From positions 1 to 47,316 of the forward strand of contig NZ_JARQZP010000010.1 of NCBI RefSeq assembly GCF_029589055.1: a stretch of 47,316 bases of DNA. Direction: 5' to 3'. The position numbers were made by a program, and so were the translations under genes. Below are positions 16,929 to 23,428 of the stretch, piece after piece; the first letter of the stretch is position 1; each line of letters opens with the position of its first letter. This DNA is from Vibrio hannami (GTDB lineage Bacteria; Pseudomonadota; Gammaproteobacteria; Enterobacterales; Vibrionaceae). The notes under the pieces are model-generated. The model had not been told where the DNA came from. It saw nothing but the letters and a program-made list of their open reading frames with translations, and made no database searches.

Positions 16929-17857
16929 GCAATAATCTTCCTGACCACGTGGCGGCACCAAGCCCCACCTTCATTGCAAAGGCCGATCTTGCGCAAGGCG
17001 CTGCTATCAGCGGTCTTGTCCCAAAGTCTCTTGATGACACGTTTCGTTTGGCCAAGGCGCTCGCTTCTGCGGGCGACATGGTTCCACGTCACTTTCAGGG
17101 CAAGCCCGAGGCCACAATGGCAGCGATTGCGCGGGGAATGGAGATCGGGCTTGCCCCCATGCAGGCTTTGTCAAGCATTGCCGTGATCAATGGTCGAGCT
17201 TCGCTTTGGGGCGATGCGCTTCCTGCGCTCATGCAGAAGGCGGGCCACCAGCTTGACAGCGGCATCGAGGGCGAAGGCGACAATATGGTTGCTTGGTCGA
17301 CTTTGGTTCGGGGCGATACGGGCCAGACAATTCGGCGTGAGTTTTCCGTGAAAGACGCGGCAAGCGCCGGGCCTTGGAAGAAGCAGGTGCACCGTGGCAG
17401 CAATATCCGAAGCGTATGCTCCAAATGCGCGCTCGCACTCTTGCGTGCCGTGATGGTGCCGCTGACGCCCTGATGGGCCTTCAAGTGGCTGAGGAAGTGC
17501 AGGATTACCCGCGCGATGTGACGCCGGCTGAAAAGCCCATGACACCCCTACAGCGCAAGGCCTTGGCCGCACGGGGCGACCTCCCCGAAGAACCCGAGAC
17601 CGGTCCTGACGAGCCTGAAATCGAGCAGGAAGCCCCCCCCGTTGATGATGCCGAGATCGTTGATGGCCACTGGACGGATGCGGTCGACACCGGCCCTGCT
17701 GCACCTATGGATGAAGGGTTTGACGAGGGTACCGTGTACCGCCAAGGCAGGGATGAAGCGGACCATGCGCCTCTATGAGGGCGACGAGGCCAAAGCGGCG
17801 GCGTGGCTGGCGGCATTTGATGGCTGGCACGACAGCAAGAAGGGCGACAGCGCATGA
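16925..17857 (+). CDS. recT: RecT-family annealase with RMF-like C-terminal tail, frameshifted
   Basis: ATG 16925 (MSNNLPDHVAAPSPTFIAKA). The RecT core shows GKPEATMAAIARGMEIGLAP, QALSSIAVINGRASLWGDAL and, after a frame change near 17390, PWQQYPKRMLQMRARTLACR DGAADAL. An acidic linker follows (PEEPETGPDEPEIEQEAP..), then VYRQGRDEADHAP, a frame change near 17770, and YEGDEAKAAAWLAAFDGW. That tail resembles the small RMF/CrpP-type fold (..G...A..NPY..G..AAAW..GW). It anneals complementary single strands made by the upstream exonuclease. About 310 residues. The tail could instead be a separate small gene starting at 17765. Confidence 0.85.
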
Positions 17858-18162
17858 CCCTGCTTTCACCCGATCAGGCAAAGGCTTTCCCATGCCCCAT
17901 CGCGCGCACCTTTGGCGACAAGCCCCAAGAAAAGTGCCGCGGCGCAGAGTGCATCCTGTGGAGGTGGCAGCCCCTACCGGCCAGCGACCCAAACTTCATG
18001 ATGGCAATTAAGGTGGAAATGGACCGACTTGGCGCAGACGCAGGTAAGCCCGGCAAAAACTACCACAAACAGGCGGTTGCCAACGTCAAGGCTGATCCTA
18101 CCGCTCACGGTATCTCTCTCGATCCCACGCATGGATGGTGTGGGCTTGGAGGTAAACCATGA
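17854..18162 (+). CDS. Small Cys-containing hypothetical protein
   Basis: An intact 102-residue frame whose ATG overlaps the recT stop. It reads MTLLSPDQAKAFPCPIARTF, then KCRGAECILWRW, a helical middle with KVEMDRLGADAGKPGKNYHK, and ends THGWCGLGGKP. Four cysteines (PCP, KCRGAEC, WCG) suggest a metal site. Such proteins often follow recT in Rhodobacteraceae phages; function unknown. Confidence 0.65.
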   Translation: MTLLSPDQAKAFPCPIARTFGDKPQEKCRGAECILWRWQPLPASDPNFMMAIKVEMDRLGADAGKPGKNYHKQAVANVKADPTAHGISLDPTHGWCGLGGKP

Positions 18163-18392
18163 GCCGCCACCGCCGTAACGCATTGCCCGATGAAATGCTC
18201 CTTGAGGCCATGCACCTGACAGACAACGAAGGCCTCACTACAGCTCAGGCCGGCGAAGCTATTGGCGTGAGCAAAAACACGATTATCGGCGTGCGCAACC
18301 GGATCAATGCCGAGATTGCGCTGAATCCGTGCCTTTGCAGAAAGCCCGAAAACATCGATGGCGGAATGCCCGAAAGGTGGTGGCAGCGATGA
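18159..18392 (+). CDS. HTH DNA-binding protein
   Basis: Starts MSRHRRNALPDEMLLEAMHL. A clear HTH follows, TTAQAGEAIGVSKNTIIGVR, of the GcrA/sigma-region type, then a short Cys-containing tail ending GGMPERWWQR. 77 residues. Start and stop overlap its neighbours (ATGA). Probably an early regulator. Confidence 0.65.
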   Translation: MSRHRRNALPDEMLLEAMHLTDNEGLTTAQAGEAIGVSKNTIIGVRNRINAEIALNPCLCRKPENIDGGMPERWWQR

Positions 18393-18809
18393 AAGACCTG
18401 ACAGAGTTTGATCTGCCCGACATCACCCAAGTGCTGCGCCCATACCGCCCGCACACTGCCCAAGCTGCGCTCCGATAGGTTTATGGCGGGAGCTGCGGGT
18501 ATGCCCTGCACGGCAAGGGTCGCGTCATTCCTTGGCATGTCTTGTGACGGCCCTGAAACCTGCATCGGCGCCCACACAACCCGCCAGGGCAAGGGCATGT
18601 CCACCAAGGTCACGGATCTTGGCGTGGCCTATACCTGCTTCACTTGTCACATGATCATTGACGGGGTGGACCCAAAGTGGCGCGACCAAATCATTAAGCA
18701 ATACCCAATCGCCTACTACCAGCGGTTGCTCGAAGCGATCACCGAGACCCACACCCTGCAAGCGTCCCAAGGCCTTTTGATCGTGCCTGACGCCGTGTGG
18801 ATCTCCTGA
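18389..18809 (+). CDS. DUF1364-type HNH-like nuclease, frameshifted
   Basis: ATG 18389 (MKDLTEFDLPDITQVLRPYR). After a change near 18470 it gives LRSDRFMAGAAGMPCTARVA, GPETCIGAHTTRQGKGMSTK and VAYTCFTCHMIIDG. The order KFMA..G.PCT, ETC..AH, G.KVTD, C..CH..IDG is that of DUF1364 proteins of lambdoid phages, predicted metal-dependent nucleases acting in recombination. About 140 residues. In keeping with the exonuclease/RecT neighbourhood. Confidence 0.75.
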
Positions 18810-18861
18810 CCCACCACTACAGCGCCCGCGTGCGCGACATCATCAAAGGAAAGGCAGAGAT

Positions 18862-19002
18862 ATGCCAAGTATGACGGAAGTAAAATGCGCAACATGCAAG
18901 ACGAGTTTTTCAGCCCGCACTGCTGACGTTAAGCGCGGTTGGGGAAGGTTCTGCTCCAAGTCATGCAAGGCGAAGAAGCAGGGCAGGCTTCTTAGCGTCT
19001 AA
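18862..19002 (+). CDS. Small zinc-finger protein (46 residues)
   Basis: ATG 18862 is preceded by AAAGGAAAGGCAGAG. MPSMTEVKCATCKTSFSAR and WGRFCSKSCKAKKQG give CX2C..CX3C, a TRASH/FCS-like treble-clef knuckle. Very basic C terminus. Possibly a nucleic-acid or protein-binding accessory factor. Confidence 0.6.
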   Translation: MPSMTEVKCATCKTSFSARTADVKRGWGRFCSKSCKAKKQGRLLSV

Positions 19003-19015
19003 AGAAACACAAAAA

Positions 19016-19150
19016 ATGTGGCGTCAGCATAACCGAGAAAACGAGCGCCGCGTTTTTTGGGACCAGATTGAGGAGCATGAGCGCATTCTTGATGAAATGG
19101 GCGAAACGGCTGACGACAAATGGGGCGACAGTGGGATTTGCAGCCAATGA
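19016..19150 (+). CDS. Small charged protein (44 residues)
   Basis: ATG 19016 gives MWRQHNRENERRVFWDQIEE, then HERILDEMGETADDKWGDSG and ICSQ. It is helical and highly charged. The stop overlaps the region of the next start. Function unknown. Confidence 0.5.
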   Translation: MWRQHNRENERRVFWDQIEEHERILDEMGETADDKWGDSGICSQ

Positions 19151-19500
19151 CCCGCCCCCTCATCCTCGCCCTCCTGGCCTCGCCTGCCTTTGCCGACGAT
19201 CTGCCAAGCTACATCGAGACCAACACCGCCCGCGCACAGACGGACGCCCTCACGCTAGAGGCCCATACCACCGCTCTTGCCCACCTGACCTACACCAACC
19301 ACGCGGAGCAAGTGAGCGTGCTGGGTGACTTCGACCTTGAGCATGAGGGCTTCACCATCCGCGCCGTTGTCAAAGTCAGGCACGGGAGCTTTGAGACCAT
19401 CACCGTCATCACCGCCCCCGGCTTTATCGCAATTCCTCCCTACGCCGAAGTGCAGGACGGGGACGCCATCACCATCGCAATCATGCCCGCACTGTTTTGA
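19147..19500 (+). CDS. Exported protein with signal peptide
   Basis: ATG 19147, overlapping the previous stop, gives MTRPLILALLASPAFA, a Sec signal peptide with an AFA cleavage motif, then a mature part of about 101 residues (DDLPSYIETNTARAQTDALT.., ..GDFDLEHEGFTIRAVVKVRH.., ..GDAITIAIMPALF). It is predicted beta-rich and periplasmic. It is unusual inside a recombination/early operon. It could act in superinfection exclusion or lysogenic conversion; no family recognised. Confidence 0.65.
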   Translation: MTRPLILALLASPAFADDLPSYIETNTARAQTDALTLEAHTTALAHLTYTNHAEQVSVLGDFDLEHEGFTIRAVVKVRHGSFETITVITAPGFIAIPPYAEVQDGDAITIAIMPALF

Positions 19501-19579
19501 GAGGACCACAATGACCCACACCCCACCTCACCCCCGCATTGCCGCCACACGCCCTACAGAGCGCGGAAGGAGAAACAGA

Positions 19580-19816
19580 ATGATTTACGCACATGCTTTA
19601 GCTCACGCGTTAGCGACAATCCTTGGCCGCACATTTACGTTTTTGCTTTTGCTTGGCGTTCTCGCCCTCTCGAACGGAGTGCCGCCGGGTCTCGATCTGA
19701 CCTCGTGGGCGCTGCTTTATCTCTGTTTTTATGGGCTTTGCACGATAACGGAAGACCTGATGAAGCCGTTCTGGCGGGCATTCAAAGCGACCCGCACTCA
19801 AGGTGATAACCAATGA
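19580..19816 (+). CDS. Two-helix membrane protein
   Basis: ATG 19580 (MIYAHALAHALATILGRTFT) has AAGGAGAAACAG upstream and is preferred to ATG 19511, which would add a Pro/Arg-rich leader. Hydrophobic segments span about residues 18-35 and 45-62 (SWALLYLCFYGLCTI). It ends basic. It adjoins the exported protein gene, so the two may work together at the envelope. Confidence 0.6.
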   Translation: MIYAHALAHALATILGRTFTFLLLLGVLALSNGVPPGLDLTSWALLYLCFYGLCTITEDLMKPFWRAFKATRTQGDNQ

Positions 19817-20299
19817 CTGACCTACACAAGCGCGCCGCCGATTTGCTGGCAAAGTGCGAGGGCATGACGGAAGGGCCGAATGCTTACCTGATTGTAAAGC
19901 AGGGCCTTTACTATCGCCCAGAGAGCAAGGGTTACACGGGCCTAAAAGCTGAGGCGGGGCGCTACACCCTAGATGAGGTCTCCGTTTGGCTTCCTAATCT
20001 GGACAGCCCAAATCAAGACGGCATTTCATTTATCTTGGCCGATGACGCGCCGGAAGCAAGCGCCGCCTGTTACCGTGAAACACTAGACGCTCACAAAGCG
20101 GCTCACCTTACCGAAGCCCTCGCCCTGATCCGCGACCTGACCGCCGACCGTGACGCCGCCATCCAAGCCGCTGTGGAGAAGGAGCGGGAGGCGTGTAAGG
20201 CCATTGTCAAGGAGCGACCGCCCGAACAGGCCTTTGCAGTCACGGGCGACCGCTGATGCGATTTACAACGCTATAGACGCACGAGGAGACAAGCCATGA
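19813..20299 (+). CDS. Ead/Ea22-like early hypothetical protein, frameshifted
   Basis: ATG 19813 (MTDLHKRAADLLAKCEGMTE), a mixed middle (SVWLPNLDSPNQDGISFILA) and a long helix (ALALIRDLTADRDAAIQAAV EKEREACKAI). A change near 20235 restores SRATADAIYNAIDARGDKP with stop at 20299, overlapping the next start. About 161 residues. It resembles the modular Ea22-type proteins common in early operons, which have no set function. Confidence 0.55.
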
Positions 20300-20584
20300 G
20301 TGACTACATGATTGATGCCGCCACGAAAGAAGAATGGGCCGAACGCGCCCTTGAGGCAGAGGCCAAGCTCGCCGCCCTGTCCGCCATGCCCGCGCCAACC
20401 GTGCAGGAGGCGGCGCTAGACTTGGCCGTGGGTGCGCTCACTCGAATTGAACGCGCATACTACATGGAGGCCATCAAGCCGTCTCCAGAGCATATCCGCA
20501 AAATGGCCGCGAGGATGAACAAAATAGCCCGTGACGCGCAGAACGCCCTCCGCGCTCTATCCGAGAGGAGACCCCGAATGACTG
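20296..20584 (+). CDS. Early hypothetical protein
   Basis: ATG 20296 gives MSDYMIDAATKEEWAERALE, a coiled N-terminal helix, then AALDLAVGALTRIERAYYME and MAARMNKIARDAQNALRALS. The literal frame runs on to 20673 over the next gene; one indel near 20565 would end it at 20584. About 96 residues, entirely helical. Function unknown. Confidence 0.5.
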
Positions 20585-20782
20585 ACCTTAAAGCACTTAG
20601 TGAGGCGGGCAACGCCGGGGCTGTGGGCTTCCGACCCCGACCCCGATATGGATTGCACTCTGTTTTTCATTGATACTGTCGACAAGTTGGCGATTGCATC
20701 GGGTATGGCGGCAGCAGATGCGCACCTAACCTGCACCCTCGTCAACGCCTACCGCTCCGGCGAACTTGGCGCCCCGCTCTGA
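20578..20782 (+). CDS. Early hypothetical protein, frameshifted
   Basis: ATG 20578 (MTDLKALSEAGNA) switches frame near 20617 to TPGLWASDPDPDMDCTLFFI, DTVDKLAIASGMAAADAHLT and LVNAYRSGELGAPL. About 68 residues. The pattern ATPGPW..D, AANAxLI..VNAYRS is recurrent in small early phage proteins of alphaproteobacteria; function unknown. Confidence 0.5.
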
Positions 20783-20969
20783 GGTAGACGCCGCGCGCCG
20801 GGAGGCGTTTGCAGAAATGGCCGCTGCTTTGCGGGCTGTTGAGGTGTCTAAACGCCTCCTAAAATGGAGCGAACCCAGATTTGACGATGATCTAACCGAA
20901 GGGGACATAACGGTTGGCGCCCTCGCAGAGAAGGAAGGGAGTGATGGTGTTAGTCAAAGTTTACCATGA
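20766..20969 (+). CDS. Early hypothetical protein
   Basis: Frame from TTG 20766 overlapping the previous stop: APRSEVDAARREAFAEMAAA, then helical RAVEVSKRLLKWSEP and acidic DDDLTEGDITVGALAEKEG. With one base of shift it would stop at 20942-20944, overlapping the next ATG, which is more natural than the literal end at 20969. Function unknown. Confidence 0.4.
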   Translation: MAPRSEVDAARREAFAEMAAALRAVEVSKRLLKWSEPRFDDDLTEGDITVGALAEKEGSDGVSQSLP

Positions 20970-21150
20970 TGTCCACGCCGACAAGATGGTCACTCAGGCT
21001 AAAATTGCGGACGCCGTAGTGGCGGAAATGCGCAAGCAATTGGCCCGGAACAACCCGCCCGCAACGGCGCTGGAAAAAGAAAGGCAGCGTCAGGTTTTCG
21101 CAAAAGGCCGCGCCAAACGCCGCCGCACCACCAAGGACACAGACCAATGA
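20944..21150 (+). CDS. Small basic protein
   Basis: ATG 20944, after AAGGAAGGGAG, encodes MVLVKVYHDVHADKMVTQAK, ADAVVAEMRKQLARNNPPAT and a very basic end (KGRAKRRRTTKDTDQ). 68 residues. It is probably nucleic-acid binding by charge; no family. It overlaps the next start. Confidence 0.5.
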   Translation: MVLVKVYHDVHADKMVTQAKIADAVVAEMRKQLARNNPPATALEKERQRQVFAKGRAKRRRTTKDTDQ

Positions 21151-21329
21151 CACAGAGAGAGGCGCTAGAGGCGCTGTTGGCTCGCATTGCAGCCGCAGAG
21201 ATAGAGATTGCGGCTGATGAAGAACGTCTCACCGCTAAGAAAGCCAAGGCCAGACGCCTGCACGCAGAGTATCGAGGGCGCGTTCATGCCGAGATAGAGT
21301 ATATTCTGGCGATGGAAGGGGAGACGTGA
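21147..21329 (+). CDS. Small coiled-coil protein
   Basis: MTQREALEALLARIAAAEIE.. and IAADEERLTAKKAKARRLHA form one long amphipathic helix, ending YILAMEGET. 60 residues. Start and stop overlap its neighbours. Possibly an oligomeric adaptor; function unknown. Confidence 0.55.
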   Translation: MTQREALEALLARIAAAEIEIAADEERLTAKKAKARRLHAEYRGRVHAEIEYILAMEGET

Positions 21330-21763
21330 TGAGGCTTGCGCCATGTCCATCGTGCGGGGATCATCCGTCACTACTCAGATCCCTCCCGTGGTGTCCTGAC
21401 AAGGGCAACAGAGTGCAGTGCGCTTGCGGCATGTCTTGCGAGGATCACTCACTGGAAGACGCGATCAACGTGTGGAATACACGTATCCCGCCAAAGGTGA
21501 AGTCACTGAAATTTACCAACAACGGCTACCAGTGCCTTGTGGGCCACGAGACGGCCCATGTCGGTTACGTTGGGCGCCACTATTCAACCACAAGGATGGG
21601 CGTGGGTGGAATGTTTCGTTCCATATCGACCATCACTATTGTGAACTCTAAGCCGTTCGACCGCACACGCGCCAAACGATCGGCGCAAGCCACGCTTGAT
21701 GATATGGCGCTGTCCCTGCTTTCATTCCCTAAAGCCCGCGCCACCCAAAAAGGTGACACATGA
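21329..21763 (+). CDS. Lar-like zinc-binding protein
   Basis: ATG 21329 (MRLAPCPSCGDHPSLLRSLP). The first 55 residues show CPSCG..VQCACG..LEDAINVWNTR, the Lar-type restriction-alleviation signature (CPFCG..V.C..CG..EAI..WN.R). A second domain (VGYVGRHYSTTRMGVGGMFR.., QATLDDMALSLLSFPKA) of about 85 residues has no clear family. Lar proteins modulate type I restriction, so this may protect incoming phage DNA. Confidence 0.6.
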   Translation: MRLAPCPSCGDHPSLLRSLPWCPDKGNRVQCACGMSCEDHSLEDAINVWNTRIPPKVKSLKFTNNGYQCLVGHETAHVGYVGRHYSTTRMGVGGMFRSISTITIVNSKPFDRTRAKRSAQATLDDMALSLLSFPKARATQKGDT

Positions 21764-21798
21764 CCAAGCAAACCACCATCACCGTAGAGGTCCGATAA
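21760..21798 (+). CDS. Possible leader peptide (12 residues)
   Basis: ATGA overlap with the preceding stop encodes MTKQTTITVEVR followed by TAA, two bases before the Xis ATG. It may be a real short ORF, or a fragment of a longer gene broken by an indel. Confidence 0.25.
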   Translation: MTKQTTITVEVR

Positions 21799-21799
21799 C

Positions 21800-22039
21800 A
21801 TGACCCGCCCGCTTTACATAAGCGAGGCCACAACGGCACGCATGCTCGGGCGAGATCGAGACTGGTTTGAGCGCAATCGGACCACCCTTGAGGCATCCTA
21901 CGGCTTTCCGAAGATTGACCCCGCGATCGGCAAGCGTCACGCTCCGTCAATTGAGGCATGGGCTGCAGAACGAAACCAGCGCCAGATCCCTTCCGCCTGT
22001 GCCGCGGCGCCAAGCAAGGAGAACACTGATGCCTTTTAG
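21800..22039 (+). CDS. Excisionase / AlpA-like HTH protein
   Basis: MTRPLYISEATTARMLGRDR, DWFERNRTTLEASYGFPKID, PAIGKRHAPSIEAWAAERNQ: the winged-HTH layout of MerR/Xis-type recombination directionality factors. 79 residues. It overlaps the integrase start (22029). With attP 1.1 kb downstream, it is the natural candidate to direct excision. Confidence 0.7.
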   Translation: MTRPLYISEATTARMLGRDRDWFERNRTTLEASYGFPKIDPAIGKRHAPSIEAWAAERNQRQIPSACAAAPSKENTDAF

Positions 22040-23230
22040 AGACAGCCTTTGGGACGACAGCGAGCCTGAATACGCCCCATGCCGCAAGAAAATCCGCGGC
22101 ACTTACTGGTGGGTTGCTCCGCCCAAATACAAAGCCGCTGGCTACCCCATCAAAACCATGTGCCTTAACATGGAGGCCGATGCCGGCATGGAGTTGGAGA
22201 GCGCCGCTCACGCCCGCGCCCTGACCCGTGAAATGGTCACGTGGTATGAGCAAGGCGTGCAAGGCCGAACACCTGCGAACATGGGGCTGGCTGATCGGGC
22301 GCTACCTCCACGACGACGACAGCGACATCCGAGACGTGCGCCCCAATACCCGAGAGAGCTACAAGATCGTGATTAAGGGGATCGAGGCGTACCATTGGCG
22401 ATGCGCTCCTGTGCGAAACGGACTTCACACGCATGAAGAAATGGCAGCGCATCATGTCCGAAAAGGGCCGATCAACGCACTACATCAAGACGTGGTTCAA
22501 CCACCTTTCGCTGCTTTTGTCCTATGGGATCAAACTGGAAAACCCTGAGTGCGCCCGGATCAAGGCCATACGTGGCGAAATGCGGTTCAAGTCTGCCCCT
22601 CGCCGCTCCGTGGCTGCCACCAGAGAACAGATCAAGAAGATCGTGGCCGAGGCTGACCGTCGAGGTTGGGGCAACCTGTCTCTGAGCGTCTTGTTGCGGT
22701 TCGAGCCTCATGCTGCGCGGGATTGACGTGTATGGCACGTGGGTGCCTGCAGAGGGCGTCCAAGGCGGCATTCGGCACCACGGAAAAATCTGGGTGCATG
22801 GTCTGACGTGGGACAACGTAGCTCCCGATTGCGCCTCGATCACAAAGCAGATCAGCAAGACAAGCGACAGCCTGCCCGAGCCGTACTTCTTTGACCTGAC
22901 CCATCTTCCCGACATTCGCAGACGCCTCATGCAGACGCCCACTGACAGTCGCACCGGTCCGGTGATCCTGTGCTCGGTGGCCTGCCCCCGAAGAACGACC
23001 TCATGTCCAAACGGTTCAAGACTGTGGTGCGTGCTTTGGAATTGCCTGACCATCTGCAGATCCGCGACAGCCGCTCCGGAGGGATCACAGAGGCGAAGGG
23101 GATTGTTCATCCTACGGTACTGCAGCATGCCGCTCAGCACCAAAATGGCTCCACGACAGATCGCTATATTCGGGACCGGTCTGCATCTGCAAATCAGGTG
23201 ATCGAGCTGCGTGCGCGGAACGCCAAGTGA
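22029..23230 (+). CDS. int: Tyrosine integrase, frameshifted
   Basis: ATG 22029 (MPFRDSLWDDSEPEYAPCRK). Frame changes occur near 22250, 22430, 22700 and 22975. After the N-terminal arm-binding part (RGTYWWVAPPKYKAAGYP) and core-binding helices (HYIKTWFNHLSLLLSYGIKL), the catalytic domain shows VLLRFELMLRGIDVYGTW across a shift (first Arg box), LQIRDSRSGGITEAKG (second Arg box, RSG..EA form), LQHAAQHQNGSTTDRYIRD (His and nucleophile Tyr), and ends VIELRARNAK. About 400 residues. The attP starts about 90 bp beyond its stop, the usual int-attP arrangement. Confidence 0.88.
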
Positions 23231-23318
23231 ACCTGTTACCAATGCGACGAGTAACGCACTCGTAACAGCCTTGGATCAAGAGTGGATCAAGAAACCTGTA
23301 AGTGATTGAAATTAAAGG

Positions 23319-23373
23319 TGGTGCGGGTGAAGGGACTTGAACCCCCACGCCTTGCGGCGCCAGAACCTAAATC
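23319..23373 (-). other. attP: attP core: 3' half of tRNA-Leu(UAG)
   Basis: On the minus strand the block reads GATTTAGGTTCTGG (anticodon loop with TAG, 3' side of the anticodon stem), GCGCCGCAAGGCGT (variable arm), GGGGGTTCAAGTCCC (T arm) and TTCACCCGCACCA (acceptor strand with CCA). The 5' half of the tRNA is absent and the match fails right after GAT, so this is a phage attachment core and not a tRNA gene. Integration here would rebuild an intact host tRNA-Leu. Confidence 0.85.
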
Positions 23374-23428
23374 GCCCAAATCCCCAAAACAAACAATGGC
23401 CGGGTTATCACTTCCCGCCATTGGCTTG

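Noticed and set aside
16021..17079. A 352-codon minus-strand open frame
   Set aside because: Antisense to the exonuclease gene, which has the PD..DYK catalytic motif; the long open frame is a high-GC shadow.
23319..23373. A tRNA-Leu gene on the minus strand
   Set aside because: Only the 3' half is present; the acceptor 5' strand, D arm and 5' anticodon stem are missing, so it is an attachment core.
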